The position numbers and the translations under genes are program-made. The notes under the pieces were generated by a model. It was given only the letters and a program-made list of their open reading frames with translations, searched no databases and was not told the DNA's origin. From Hyphomicrobium sp. (GTDB taxonomy: Bacteria; Pseudomonadota; Alphaproteobacteria; Rhizobiales; Hyphomicrobiaceae), in the NCBI GenBank assembly GCA_025351425.1, contig JANXVY010000092.1, forward strand, positions 1-33,147: 33,147 nucleotides of DNA, read 5' to 3'. Within the stretch, counting starts at the first letter, position 1; the number at the start of each line of letters is the position of its first letter. Of the stretch, positions 8,683-18,244 are shown piece by piece.

Positions 8683-8970
8683 ATGCCCAAAGGCTATGTT
8701 ATCGCGCACGCGACCGTCACTGATCCCGAGAAGTGGGGCCAGTATGCGGCGGCCACTAAGGTTGCGCTCGATAAGTTCGGCGGCCACCCTATCGTGCGCG
8801 GTGGCAAATGCGAGGTCATGGAAGGCCATGGCGTTCAGCGCAACGTCGTGCTCGAATTCCCCAGCTATGAAGCAGCGCACGGGTATGCGCACTCGCCGGA
8901 ATATGCCGCTGCGCGGAAGCTGCGCGAAGGCGCGGGCACGCTGGACATGATCATCGTCGAAGGAGTCTAG
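8683..8970 (+). CDS. DUF1330 family protein
   Basis: A 95-residue protein of the DUF1330 ferredoxin-like (dimeric alpha-beta barrel) family. Typical features are the start [19 protein letters not shown], the strand [11 protein letters not shown] and the helix [21 protein letters not shown]. The biochemical role of the family is unknown. GGAG precedes the ATG at a suitable distance. It sits 22 bases after pyrF and 7 bases before trmD, so it is probably in the same transcript. Confidence 0.9.
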   Translation: MPKGYVIAHATVTDPEKWGQYAAATKVALDKFGGHPIVRGGKCEVMEGHGVQRNVVLEFPSYEAAHGYAHSPEYAAARKLREGAGTLDMIIVEGV

Positions 8971-8977
8971 GGGACCG

Positions 8978-9751
8978 ATGGCGCACGTTCCGACGAGCGA
9001 GGACCAAGCGCTACCTTCTGGTGCATCGCTGCGGCGCGAGGGCGCCGGATCGCAATGCACGGCTTGGAGGGTCACGGTGTTGACCCTGTTTCCCGAGATG
9101 TTTCCCGGGCCGCTCGGGCGATCGCTCACCGGGCAGGCGCTGACCGCCGGACTATGGTCGCTCGACACCGTTCCCATCCGCGCGTTCGGCATCGGGCGGC
9201 ATCGCGCGGTCGACGACTCGCCGGCGGGAGGCGGCGCCGGAATGGTGATGCGTCCCGACGTGATCGCCGCGGCCGTTGACCAGGCGCGGACCACATCTGC
9301 GGATGCTCCGGTGATCTACCTGTCGCCGCGGGGCGCGCCGTTCACGCAAAGCATGGCGTCCGAGTTCGCGCGCGGGCCTGGGCTCACATTACTTGCCGGG
9401 CGCTTCGAAGGCATCGACGAACGCGTCATCACGGCGCGGAACCTGATCGAAGTTTCCATCGGCGACTATGTTCTGTCGGGGGGCGAGCTTGCGGCCATGG
9501 TCGTGGTGGATGCCTGCCTGCGGCTGATCCCGGGCGTGCTCGGGGCCGCCGCCTCGCTCGAGGAAGAAAGTTTCGAGGGCGGGCTGCTCGAATATCCGCA
9601 ATTCACCAAACCGCGCACTTGGGAAGGTCTGCCCACGCCCGACGTGCTGCAATCGGGTGATCATGCCAAAATCGCCACGTGGCGGCGCGCCGAAAGCGTC
9701 CGGCTCACCACCGAGCGCCGTCCGGACCTGCTCAAGCCCCGCAAGCGGTAG
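8978..9751 (+). CDS. trmD: tRNA (guanine37-N1)-methyltransferase
   Basis: SPOUT-class methyltransferase that makes m1G37 next to the anticodon and so prevents +1 frameshifting. Family blocks are [58 protein letters not shown] and the knotted SAM site [15 protein letters not shown]; the C-terminus is [11 protein letters not shown]. The ATG at 8978 gives 257 residues with about 30 residues ahead of the usual start. GTG at 9077 with GGAGG six bases upstream would trim this, but related proteins keep the [12 protein letters not shown] lead, so I keep the ATG with caution. It is not beside rpsP, rimM or rplS here, unlike in many proteobacteria. Confidence 0.96.
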   Translation: MAHVPTSEDQALPSGASLRREGAGSQCTAWRVTVLTLFPEMFPGPLGRSLTGQALTAGLWSLDTVPIRAFGIGRHRAVDDSPAGGGAGMVMRPDVIAAAVDQARTTSADAPVIYLSPRGAPFTQSMASEFARGPGLTLLAGRFEGIDERVITARNLIEVSIGDYVLSGGELAAMVVVDACLRLIPGVLGAAASLEEESFEGGLLEYPQFTKPRTWEGLPTPDVLQSGDHAKIATWRRAESVRLTTERRPDLLKPRKR

Positions 9752-9833
9752 GTTTTTGTTCTGGAGTCATTTTTGCAATTCGTTGCCCATCACCGTGCAC
9801 GGCCTCAGCTCCGTTTCGATTTGGGACACGCAG

Positions 9834-10373
9834 ATGTTTGAACGTAACCGCGTCGACAATTCGTCCAACTCCACCCATCAGAGCGCCGTTCCGGCCGAAA
9901 TCACACTCACGGATGGCGAGGTTCTGACCGGGCACTTTCTCATCTCGGCAGCGCGCGCCCTGTCCGACGTTCTCAACGGCGACATCCACTTCCTCGAATT
10001 CGAGCCCTACGAGCGCGAACGCCGCTTCATTGCCCGAAGCGCTATCCGGGCCGTGAAGCTGCTGGATGCGCCCGCCGCCAACGTGCTGGATGTGCGCCGG
10101 CCCATTCCAGGAGCGTTCGACCCCTACGCTGCGCTCGGGGTCAAGCGCGACACTGACTGGGACGAGGTTCGCCACGCCTATCTGCAGCTCGCGAAGGCCT
10201 ATCATGCCGACCGTTACGCCAGCATCGAACTGCCGCCCGAAGTGCGCGACTATCTGCAACAGATGTCGCGGCGGGTGAATGCCGCCTATACCGCGCTCGA
10301 AGCCCCGCGGCTGATGGTCAAGAAAGCCGATCTGCGCCCCGAACCCGTCTATCAGTCGCGGCCGCGCGCATAA
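9834..10373 (+). CDS. J-domain-like protein with HAD instead of HPD
   Basis: A 179-residue protein. The N-terminal half (about 20-78) is a beta-rich domain (AEITLTDGEVLTGHFLIS) and the C-terminal half (about 96-157) reads as a J domain: FDPYAALGVKRDTDWDEVRHAY, then LAKAYHADRY and RRVNAAYTALE. The catalytic tripeptide is HAD at residues 124-126, so the Pro needed for DnaK stimulation in classical J proteins is replaced. It may therefore bind without activating Hsp70, or the fold may serve another use. ATG at 9834 is chosen because upstream sequence in frame overlaps trmD and shows no domain; the ribosome site is weak. It is separated from trmD by 82 bases. Confidence 0.82.
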   Translation: MFERNRVDNSSNSTHQSAVPAEITLTDGEVLTGHFLISAARALSDVLNGDIHFLEFEPYERERRFIARSAIRAVKLLDAPAANVLDVRRPIPGAFDPYAALGVKRDTDWDEVRHAYLQLAKAYHADRYASIELPPEVRDYLQQMSRRVNAAYTALEAPRLMVKKADLRPEPVYQSRPRA

Positions 10374-10378
10374 GGGCA

Positions 10379-10484
10379 TTAGAGCGCGTTAGGAAAAGTG
10401 TGAAGCGGTTTTCCGTCAAAACGCGCGACAAAACAAAAAAGGTAGAGCATGAGAGCGATTCAAAGAAAAGCGAACATGCTCTAA
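10379..10484. repeat. Second-type dispersed palindromic intergenic element
   Basis: An intergenic element starting TTAGAGCGCGTTAGGAAAA, with GCGGTTTTCCGTCAAAACGCGC in its centre and ending ACATGCTCTAA; AGAGCATG at 10444-10451 is its inverted partner. It resembles the order-wide 'AGAGC ... CGGTTTTCCG ... GCTCT' repeats and is distinct from the elements at 1964, 2913 and 15853, although it shares the AGAGC/GCTCTA termini. It lies between two convergent genes and probably forms hairpins at their 3' ends. Confidence 0.7.
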
Positions 10485-10500
10485 GGCATTGGCGCCGGCG

Positions 10501-11292
10501 TCAGGTTTTGGGGCCGTCCGCCTTGGGCGTGGGATTTCCGGCGGATTTTTCGCGCGCGACCAGCCCGCCCATATAGGCCTCGATTTCGGGGTTGGGGGCT
10601 GCGTTCTTATTGTGCCGCTCCTGCTGGCGGGCCCGCTTTTTTTCGGCGGCCGGCGTTGCGCCTGAAACCTTGTGACGCCGCCCGCCTGGCACCAGAAGCG
10701 GATGACCGGGCTCGTGCAATTCCAGTTCTTCGAGAAAGTTCTCGCGTAGCCCCAAGAACGCTTGCGAAATGCACTCCTGCGCACGCCGGCGCTCGGCATC
10801 AGTGAAGCTCGTCTTGAGGCGAGGGTCCATCGTCTGCAGCACGCGGCGCATGTCGTGGAGCGGCTCGTAGGGATAAAGCCCGATCACGTCGCGCGTTTCG
10901 CCCACGTTGCGGTAGACGATGCGCATGGTGTCGATGGTCTCGCTCAGGCGCGCGAAGGTTGCGATATAGTCGTCTGTCGTCGGGTAGGGCGTTTCCAAAT
11001 AGCTCCACAGCGCAGACTTGGTGCGCACGATGTTGCGCCATTCCTCTTCCAGGCTTTTGACGAAGTTGGCCCGCTTGCCGAACACGCTGGTCAGGAACAC
11101 CGCGACCACGGTGATGAAGACCGGCGCCATTTCCTTGAGATAGAGGTAGACGTCCTTTGCCACATCGTCGGCCTTGGTGCCGGCAAAGCCCGGGACGTGG
11201 GTCAGCAGCTTGGCGGCAAACGCGACCGCCAGCACGGCGATCAGCGACCGGTAGACGACACGCAGCGTGCGGTTGATGCGATGGCGTGTCAT
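10501..11292 (-). CDS. Two-helix membrane protein, unknown function
   Basis: A 263-residue protein of unrecognised family. Two membrane segments are predicted at about 15-33 (SLIAVLAVAFAAKLL) and 55-72 (APVFITVVAVFLTSVFG), with a hydrophilic loop between. A cytoplasmic domain follows with aromatic-rich SLEEEWRNIVRTKSALWSYL and LETPYPTTDDYIATFARLSE, likely helical. The last 60 residues are charged and low in complexity (AEKKRARQQERHNKNAAPNPE). It lies 87 bases downstream of the M50 protease gene on the same strand and may be co-transcribed; no clear ribosome site precedes the ATG. Confidence 0.75.
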   Translation of the reverse strand: MTRHRINRTLRVVYRSLIAVLAVAFAAKLLTHVPGFAGTKADDVAKDVYLYLKEMAPVFITVVAVFLTSVFGKRANFVKSLEEEWRNIVRTKSALWSYLETPYPTTDDYIATFARLSETIDTMRIVYRNVGETRDVIGLYPYEPLHDMRRVLQTMDPRLKTSFTDAERRRAQECISQAFLGLRENFLEELELHEPGHPLLVPGGRRHKVSGATPAAEKKRARQQERHNKNAAPNPEIEAYMGGLVAREKSAGNPTPKADGPKT

Positions 11293-11379
11293 GGGTTTCT
11301 TGCCATGGGCGGACGAACTTTCGTGGGGGCCGGTACGCCCACCTGTACGACACCATCGTTTGGTTGAGAATGGCGTATC

Positions 11380-12093
11380 TTAGCGCCAACGACTCCAGGG
11401 CGGCCGAGATGACGAATGAAGCACGAACGCGTTTGCTTCGTAGAGCGTGAATGCCAGCACCAGCATGAAGGTCCCCTGGGTGCGCATCGACAGGGCGCAC
11501 CCTAGCGCTACCACCAGCCCGAGCCAGCCGACGACGTGGCGCGCAAGGTCGACATGGGTGCGGGTCCGCATCAGCGCTTCCAGCGTCCGGCCGCCGTCGA
11601 GCGGGTAGGCCGGAAGCAGATTGAAACAGAGCATCCAAAAATTCATCTGGGCCAGCTGCCAGAGCAGGTTTTCCAGTCGGTCCCAGCCCGTTACCGGCAA
11701 CCAATCTGGCTCCTCCATCGCGCCGATCAAATCGGACGCGGCACCGAGGCCGACCCAAAGAAACAGGTTTGCCGCCGGGCCGGCCAGCAACATGACGATG
11801 CGCGGCCAGGGTGCCACGGGAAGGGCGATGACGTAATGGCACAGGCCGCCCAACCCGTTCAGCTCGATATGGCTCGTGCCGACCCCGTAATGGCGCCCGG
11901 CGATGGCATGCCCCAGCTCGTGCAGCACGATCGAGCCGGTGAGCCCTGCAATTAGAAGTGCCGCATAGGTTACGTCGCGGACGTCTCCCGTGCGCAGATA
12001 TGGCAGGCTCCACAGCGCGATCAGAATAAGAAACGAGGCATCCACCGTCAGCGGAATGCCTCGGATACGGCCCATGTCGAATTTTGCGTCCAT
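11380..12093 (-). CDS. M50 (site-2 protease family) zinc metalloprotease
   Basis: An intramembrane zinc protease of the M50 family. The active site HELGH is at residues 58-62 in a membrane helix (SIVLHELGHAIAG), and the third zinc ligand is Asp166 in NLLPAYPLDGGRT. Another hydrophobic helix carries LAGPAANLFLWVG. At 237 residues with about five to six helices and no PDZ or CBS domain, it is the small type related to SpoIVFB-like or Rip-like proteins, whose substrate cannot be told from sequence. GAGGGAG lies 8 bases before the ATG. The adjacent downstream membrane gene is a possible partner, by position only. Confidence 0.9.
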   Translation of the reverse strand: MDAKFDMGRIRGIPLTVDASFLILIALWSLPYLRTGDVRDVTYAALLIAGLTGSIVLHELGHAIAGRHYGVGTSHIELNGLGGLCHYVIALPVAPWPRIVMLLAGPAANLFLWVGLGAASDLIGAMEEPDWLPVTGWDRLENLLWQLAQMNFWMLCFNLLPAYPLDGGRTLEALMRTRTHVDLARHVVGWLGLVVALGCALSMRTQGTFMLVLAFTLYEANAFVLHSSSRPPWSRWR

Positions 12094-12210
12094 CGCCCAC
12101 GCTCCCTCACGACCAGCGCGGGCGATCCTGACGCAGACGGATTAAAGGCGCATGAGCGCGGTTGCGCTCCATGTCGGCATGGCTAACGACGGGTTAATCG
12201 CGTGCCCGGC

Positions 12211-13464
<1,254 letters not shown>

Positions 13465-14013
13465 GTCTTGTGTTCCCTGCCCTGAGTGAATTCGCGCGCA
13501 CTATAGGCAGTTGGACGCTCGCAACAAGCCGGACAGACACTGAGCCGCACGAATCACCTGCGGGCTGTTTTTGGGTTCACGAGGCCGATCCGGTGGTCTG
13601 CATGCTGGGTTTTCCACAGTCGAGTTGGACGTCCCCTGCGACCATCGATCAGGCGCTCCAATTCGGCCCCCAGGGTTGCCCCGTCGAGGTGTCTTTCAGC
13701 GAGCAGAGGGCGAGCGTCCTGATCATCGTGCCGGGTGTGGCCGTCCGCACGGACCGGAATTGTCCTTGATTTTGCCCGATTTTAGCAGCGTTCTGTCCCG
13801 GATGAGCCGTCTCGGGCGCTGACGTGCGCCAGAACGCCCTGATCGCAGCCTCGATCGCAATACTTCGGCCGACTTCAATCGTGCAGCCCGGTGATTGATC
13901 CGGGGCGCACGCATTTTTCTGGCTGTTCAGCCGGTATTCATCACAGCGCCGTGTTTTTGCTCTCCGTTTCGATGTAATACCGCATTGGGCATCAACAAGT
14001 GGAGATGAATGCC
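13465..14013. other. 549-base intergenic region, no convincing gene
   Basis: Between argG (minus) and the secreted-protein gene (plus). Open frames exist, including a short plus-strand one from ATG 13603 to TGA 13769 (MLGFPQSSWTSPATIDQALQ...), but none has a ribosome site, codon pattern or similarity I recognise. The last 100 bases are richer in T and A and should hold the promoter of the downstream gene. A decayed gene is possible for 13560-13770. Confidence 0.5.
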
Positions 14014-14472
14014 GTGAAGAAACTACAAACTTTGGGGATGGGTGCTGTGGTTGCCACCGCGGCCTTCAGCCTGTTCGCACTTACCGCCAATGCTCAGCAG
14101 CCGCCGGCCGCTGCACCCGCTACCCCGGGTGTCGTCGCTCCCGTCAAGCCGGTTGCTCCGGCCGCGACGAAGGCACCTGTCACGACGCCGGCCGCTGTCG
14201 TTGCCAAGAAGCCGAAGAGCACCCCGTCGGCCTGCAAGGGCCTCGACGAGACCGGCTGCAAGGCCAATCCGGAATGCTCTTACGTCACGCCGACGGCCGT
14301 CAACGCGAAGACCGGCAAGGTCCCGGCTGCATACTGCCGTAAGGTTGCCGGCGTTGCCGCCAAGAAGCCTGCCGCAGCTGCTCCGGTCGCTGTCGGTGCG
14401 CCGAAGGCTCCCGCTGCTCCGGTTGCTCCTGCCGTCAAGCCGAATGCTCCCGCACCGGCCACCAAGCAGTAA
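14014..14472 (+). CDS. Secreted Ala/Pro/Lys-rich protein with four-Cys core
   Basis: A 152-residue exported protein. The signal peptide is residues 1-27 (MKKLQTLGMG, then ALTANA before QQPP). The mature protein has low-complexity Ala/Pro/Val arms on both sides of a compact core with four cysteines (Cys74, 82, 88, 108) in PSACKGLDETGCKANPECSY and AYCRK, probably forming two disulfides in the periplasm. I choose GTG at 14014 because GGAG lies 9 bases upstream and this gives a classical signal peptide; ATG 14005 directly abuts GGAG, and GTG 13999 overlaps it. The function is unknown; a cell-envelope or wall-binding role is only a guess. A strong terminator follows. Confidence 0.8.
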   Translation: MKKLQTLGMGAVVATAAFSLFALTANAQQPPAAAPATPGVVAPVKPVAPAATKAPVTTPAAVVAKKPKSTPSACKGLDETGCKANPECSYVTPTAVNAKTGKVPAAYCRKVAGVAAKKPAAAAPVAVGAPKAPAAPVAPAVKPNAPAPATKQ

Positions 14473-14495
14473 GCACGCGCGACCGACAAAAAAGA

Positions 14496-14536
14496 AAAAC
14501 CCGCGCATCTCGAGAGAGGTGGGCGGGTTTTTTTAT
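14496..14536 (+). terminator. Rho-independent terminator after the secreted protein gene
   Basis: Stem AAAACCCGC (14496-14504) with GCGGGTTTT (14523-14531), an 18-base loop with its own CTC/GAG pairing, and a run of T. It starts 24 bases after the stop codon. Confidence 0.9.
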
Positions 14537-14566
14537 CGTCTAAACGTTGGTAGCGCCGAGTTATAC

Positions 14567-15175
14567 TCAGGTCAGCCAACTAGGGTAAGGCGGCGGCGCC
14601 GGGAGCGACGCGCCGGCCATGACCGCCGCGACCATTACCGAGGGGGTCATGGAGCGGGCGGCGGTGGCGAACCCGCTGTCTGAATGAAAGTGCGCCAAGA
14701 CCTTGGTGATGCCTTGAGTTGCCGCGTCGGCCGCATCCAGTGCGGCGGCGCTCGCTTCGGCGGCCGGCCAGGCGACCGCTCGCGGGACGCCCGAATCGAT
14801 CATCACGCGCGCGATGCCCCAGGATGCCGACGTACCCCGCAATGGGCACGCATTTGCCATCGCCATCATAGCCACCGCGGGCGGTGTCATCGGGTCCATC
14901 CGCCAGAACGCGTCAAAGCGGCGCGGATCGAGGAACGGGAACGGCACCCAATCGGCCAACGACAAGCCGAACGGAGGCTCCGCCGCGGCGGGTGCGACGC
15001 TTTTGGATGCCGTCTCACTTGGCGATGCCGGGCTATCGGAAAGGCCGGAAAGTGCAGTACACCAGAAATCCAGCATCCGGCTTGCCATATCGGTGTAAGC
15101 TGCGGTTGCTGCGGTTGCATAGCCGATGGCGGCTTCTGTGCACCCTCGGGCTATTCGATGCGACGCGTCTTGCAT
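14567..15175 (-). CDS. Ala-rich hypothetical protein, faintly phasin-like
   Basis: A 202-residue protein. The start ATG at 15175 (MQDASHRIARG) has GGAAG five bases upstream and is preferred to the TTG at 15205. The N-terminal helix GYATAATAAYTDMASRMLDFW and the C-terminal Ala-rich helix EASAAALDAADAATQGITKVL recall phasins that coat polyhydroxyalkanoate granules, but the central proline/aromatic section (DWVPFPFLDPRRFDAFWRMDP) is not typical and I would not name it. It is convergent with the secreted-protein gene. Confidence 0.6.
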   Translation of the reverse strand: MQDASHRIARGCTEAAIGYATAATAAYTDMASRMLDFWCTALSGLSDSPASPSETASKSVAPAAAEPPFGLSLADWVPFPFLDPRRFDAFWRMDPMTPPAVAMMAMANACPLRGTSASWGIARVMIDSGVPRAVAWPAAEASAAALDAADAATQGITKVLAHFHSDSGFATAARSMTPSVMVAAVMAGASLPAPPPYPSWLT

Positions 15176-15304
15176 GGGAACTTCCAAGTATAAGATTTCG
15201 TTCAAATTTCAGATCCGCATGACAGTTATGCGGCCGAATGGCTAACGCAATATTGCATTGCGGCAAGTATTTTGCAAAGCAGGTGAGGAGGATGTGAATA
15301 AAAT

Positions 15305-15829
15305 CTACTTCGCCTTGACGGCTTTGCCGTCGTTGGCCGGCACGTCGCTCACCTGGGGCCGAGACCTGGCGAGCGGCAACGGTTTCGCCCTTACCAGCCC
15401 GCCGCCGCGCCGCCAGCCGGCAAAGCGTCCCGCCGACACCCAGTATATCAACCCGGCGATCATGCCTTCGATCGCGTAGGCCTGGGCCGCATAAGGGTTT
15501 GCGACCGTGCGCAGCTCACCTTCGCCCGTATACTGCAGATACCAGCCAGCACCAGCAATCGCCGCGCCCAACAGCGCATAAGTGAACCACCCGCGTAGCC
15601 TATTGGTTTCGGCCACAGCGATCGCAATCAAGGCGAGCGGGACGATGAACAGGGCCTGCTGCGTCGCTGTCAGGAGAACCAGCTCGCCAAACCGGACGAG
15701 GCGGGCTCCGAGCGCATCGCCAGAAAGGCTCGCGAGTTCAGCCGGCGTGATCACATGAGAGACCTTCACCACCGCTGCGGCGAGGCAGGCCAGCGTCAAT
15801 CCGATCAGAATGCGCAAAATCGTCCGCAT
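15305..15829 (-). CDS. Four-helix membrane protein, related to its upstream neighbour
   Basis: A 174-residue protein with four hydrophobic segments at about 3-22 (ILRILIGLTLACLAAAVV), 50-75, 79-98 and 112-130, and a basic cytoplasmic tail. ATG at 15829 is chosen because GAGGGG lies 6 bases upstream; upstream in-frame sequence is encoded by the palindromic repeat. The last helix (IEGMIAGLIYWVSAGRFAG) matches the end of the 16084-16491 product (GFVGGAVYWGLAGR), so the two look like diverged tandem duplicates. Function unknown. Confidence 0.7.
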   Translation of the reverse strand: MRTILRILIGLTLACLAAAVVKVSHVITPAELASLSGDALGARLVRFGELVLLTATQQALFIVPLALIAIAVAETNRLRGWFTYALLGAAIAGAGWYLQYTGEGELRTVANPYAAQAYAIEGMIAGLIYWVSAGRFAGWRRGGGLVRAKPLPLARSRPQVSDVPANDGKAVKAK

Positions 15830-15852
15830 TCGCTGCCCCTCGTTCTTGTGAA

Positions 15853-15958
15853 CTAGAGCAAATTCCGATCCTACGGCATCGGAATTTTGCTCTAGTTTCT
15901 TGATTTTGTCGCATTTTCTGCGACGAACCGGTATCCACTTCGTCGGAAAATGCTTTAG
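15853..15958. repeat. Dispersed intergenic palindromic element, copy 3 (no minisatellite)
   Basis: The same element as at 1964 and 2913, in the same orientation: inverted repeat at 15853-15895, then TTGATTTTGTCGCATTTTC, then directly CGACGAACCGG, ATCCACTTCGTCGG and AAAATGCTTTAG. Because it lacks the 24-bp array, it shows the likely ancestral form into which the array was inserted. It lies between the two related membrane-protein genes. Confidence 0.88.
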
Positions 15959-16034
15959 CGGGGTTGTAGCGACAAAAACCAAGGACGTTCAATCGGAACC
16001 GGCAGTGGCAACAGCGCGCACGCTCAAGTTCCCG

Positions 16035-16094
16035 TTCAAGCTCTCCTTCAAGCGCTCCTTCAAGCTCTCCTTCAAGCTCTCCTTCAAGCTCTGC
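16035..16094. repeat. 12-bp tandem repeat, 5 units
   Basis: Five units of TTCAAGCTCTCC (16035-16046, 16047-16058, 16059-16070, 16071-16082, 16083-16094), with single changes in units 2 (GCGC) and 5 (CTGC). The array begins inside the 3' end of the minus-strand gene 16084-16491: its TGA stop lies in the last unit, so the array has set or follows the protein terminus. Confidence 0.93.
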
Positions 16095-16491
16095 GGCCAG
16101 CAAGCCCCCAATAGACCGCGCCGCCGACGAAACCAGCCGTCGCGAACACCTGCCAGTGCAGCACTGACCCCTTCAACAGCAGGGGTATCGCGGACATGGC
16201 CACGCCTCCGCCCGCAATATAATACAGCGCGTGCCGGATCCGGACGACTTCGCCGACGATGACCACGCCCAACGCCAGCAGCAGTGGGATCGCAGCCATC
16301 GCCTGCAGGGCGGGTCCTGCCATGATAAAACGGACGGCCCAATCGAACACTGTCAGAACGGGCTCGTCGCCGGCGTGTTGGGCGCGCGACATCCATTCGA
16401 CGCCGATGCGGAACACAACGAACGCGCTTGCGGCGAACGCAAGCAAGACCGAAATTCCGACAACGAAAATGCGGCCGATAGCGCTCAGCAT
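16084..16491 (-). CDS. Small four-helix membrane protein downstream of rlmN
   Basis: A 135-residue, strongly hydrophobic protein with segments at about 3-27, 50-64, 70-87 and 110-132, ending GAVYWGLAGRRA. The ATG directly follows the rlmN stop (TGA immediately before ATG), implying translational coupling to rlmN. The gene ends within a 12-bp tandem array; a shift of frame there would add a repetitive LKESLKE or EGELEGEL tail. It appears to be a duplicate of the 15305-15829 product. No function is known. Confidence 0.72.
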   Translation of the reverse strand: MLSAIGRIFVVGISVLLAFAASAFVVFRIGVEWMSRAQHAGDEPVLTVFDWAVRFIMAGPALQAMAAIPLLLALGVVIVGEVVRIRHALYYIAGGGVAMSAIPLLLKGSVLHWQVFATAGFVGGAVYWGLAGRRA

Positions 16492-17724
16492 TCAGCCTGC
16501 CTGATCGGAGCTGTTGCCATCGGCTGCACGTTCGGAGGCGCGCAGTTTCAAGCTTTCCGATTTGAGCTGGCCGCAGGCCGCCAGAATATCGCGGCCACGG
16601 GGCGTGCGGACGGGGCTTGCGTAGCCTGCCTTGTTGACGACGTCGGCAAACCGCTCGATCGTTTCCCAGTCGGAGCATTCATATGAGGTGCCGGGCCAGG
16701 GGTTGAACGGGATCAGATTGATCTTGGCGGGTACGCCCGCCAGCAGGCGGACCAGCGCGCGCGCATCGGCCAGGCTGTCGTTCACGCCCTTCAACATCAC
16801 GTATTCGAAGGTGATGCGACGCGCGTTCGAGAGGCCCGGATAGTCGCTGCAGGCCCGCATGAGCTCCTTGATCGGGTACTTCTTGTTGATCGGCACCAGT
16901 TCGTCGCGCAACTCGTCGCGCGTGGCGTGGAGGCTGATCGCCAGCATCGTGCCTGCCTCTTCGCCCCAGCGCGCGATCTCCGGCACCACGCCTGAAGTCG
17001 AGAGCGTGATGCGGCGCTTGGATACCGATAGTCCTTCGCCGTCGCTGGCGACCTCCATGGCGTCGCGAACGTGGTCGAAATTATAAAGCGGCTCGCCCAT
17101 GCCCATCAGCACGATGTTCGTGATCTTGCGGTCGCTGTCGGGCAGCAGGCGGGCGTCGCCCAGGGGGGCAGCACCCGGCCAATCGCCGATGCGGTCGCGC
17201 GCCAGCAGGATCTGGCCGACGATTTCCTGGACTTCGAGGTTGCGGACCAGCTTCTGAGTGCCCGTATGGCAGAACGAGCAATTCAGCGTGCAGCCGACCT
17301 GGCTCGAAATGCACAGCGTGCCGCGGTCGCTTTCGGGGATGTAGACGGTTTCGATTTCCGGCGCGCGCAGCTCATGGCCGAGCTTGGGCAACCGCAGCAG
17401 CCACTTGCGCGTGCCGTCGATCGATACCTGTTCGGAAACGATTTCGGGGCGGTCAAGCGTATACGCTTGCGTGAGCTTGCCGCGCAGTTCCTTCGAGACA
17501 TCGGTCATTTGGTCGAAGCCAGTGACGCCGCGCACATAAAGCCAGCCCCAGAGCTGGTTGACGCGCATGCGGCGCTGTTTCTCGGGTACGCCGATGGCGG
17601 CGAGCGCCTCGCTCAGCCCAGCGCGGCCCAGGCCCGCAATCGTCGACTTGGCGCTCGGCGCTGCAACAGGATGGGGACCAGGCTTTGCTGCCTCGTGGGC
17701 TGCGCTATCGAAAGAAGCCGTCAT
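16492..17724 (-). CDS. rlmN: Dual-specificity 23S rRNA/tRNA adenine-C2 methyltransferase
   Basis: Radical-SAM enzyme that methylates C2 of A2503 in 23S rRNA and A37 of some tRNAs, supporting translational fidelity. The 4Fe-4S cluster motif CxxxCxxC is Cys145, Cys149, Cys152 in [18 protein letters not shown]. The catalytic methyl-carrying Cys is Cys384 in [12 protein letters not shown]. Other family blocks are [21 protein letters not shown] and [22 protein letters not shown]. The C-terminus is extended by about 25 charged residues after CGQL. At 410 residues it is slightly longer than usual. It is followed with no gap by a membrane-protein gene. Confidence 0.97.
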   Translation of the reverse strand: MTASFDSAAHEAAKPGPHPVAAPSAKSTIAGLGRAGLSEALAAIGVPEKQRRMRVNQLWGWLYVRGVTGFDQMTDVSKELRGKLTQAYTLDRPEIVSEQVSIDGTRKWLLRLPKLGHELRAPEIETVYIPESDRGTLCISSQVGCTLNCSFCHTGTQKLVRNLEVQEIVGQILLARDRIGDWPGAAPLGDARLLPDSDRKITNIVLMGMGEPLYNFDHVRDAMEVASDGEGLSVSKRRITLSTSGVVPEIARWGEEAGTMLAISLHATRDELRDELVPINKKYPIKELMRACSDYPGLSNARRITFEYVMLKGVNDSLADARALVRLLAGVPAKINLIPFNPWPGTSYECSDWETIERFADVVNKAGYASPVRTPRGRDILAACGQLKSESLKLRASERAADGNSSDQAG

Positions 17725-17794
17725 GATCTTTTTAAACCGGAGACTGTGTGATCCTCCGTGTTTACAGTGTCTTGGCTTTTAGCGATAGCCCGCC

Positions 17795-18244
17795 TTACCG
17801 ATAGTTGTGGGGCCGGACGGGGCCCGATTTTCCTGATCGTTTCCATTGGATCGGCTTTACGGTGAAGTTTGCCGGCTGTTCCGTGACCCAGATGTCGTAC
17901 TGCATCTGAAGGCCAAGCCAGTAGCGCGCGCCGTGACCCAGCACCGCGCCGAGCCGCATGGCGAGATCGGCGTTGATCGACGTCCGCTCGGCCAGCACAT
18001 TCGAGAGGCGCCGCGGCGATACGCCCAGCCTTTTGGCTAGTGCCGTGCGGGTCAGCCCGGTCAAGGGAAGTATATCGTCGCGCAGCACTTCGCCGGGATG
18101 GGGCGGGGCCACATCGCGCAAATAGAGGTCCTTAAAGACCGCTTCGTGGCCGGAGGAATCGTTTTGGTCGTTGAGCACGGGCAACAGCTTTCTGTGGCCG
18201 GCCAGGAGAGCCCAGCCGGCAGATTCGAGTTGAGGAACGCGCAC
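17795..18244 (-). CDS. HigA/VapI-family helix-turn-helix protein, apparently orphan
   Basis: XRE-type regulator of the HigA antitoxin family. The signature PPHPGEVLRDDILPL (47-61) is followed by helix-turn-helix GLTRTALAKRLGVSPRRLSNVLAER (63-87) and DLAMRLGAVLGHGARYWLGLQMQYDIW. The core resembles antitoxins that neutralise HigB RNases and repress their own operon. About 45 residues precede the core, unlike typical 90-100-residue HigA, and the GTG at 18244 has no clear ribosome site, so the start is doubtful. No higB-like frame is visible immediately upstream (18245-18458), where the sequence is AT-rich; it may be an orphan or a remnant of a lost pair. Confidence 0.78.
   Translation of the reverse strand: MRVPQLESAGWALLAGHRKLLPVLNDQNDSSGHEAVFKDLYLRDVAPPHPGEVLRDDILPLTGLTRTALAKRLGVSPRRLSNVLAERTSINADLAMRLGAVLGHGARYWLGLQMQYDIWVTEQPANFTVKPIQWKRSGKSGPVRPHNYR

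Noticed and set aside
10799-12100. 433-codon minus-strand frame covering two genes
   Set aside because: Out of frame with the M50 protease and the membrane protein, both of which have clear motifs and membrane segments; Arg-rich shadow.
15738-16103. Minus-strand frame encoding EGELEGEL repeats
   Set aside because: Arises from the 12-bp tandem array and the palindromic element, without a ribosome site or independent domain.
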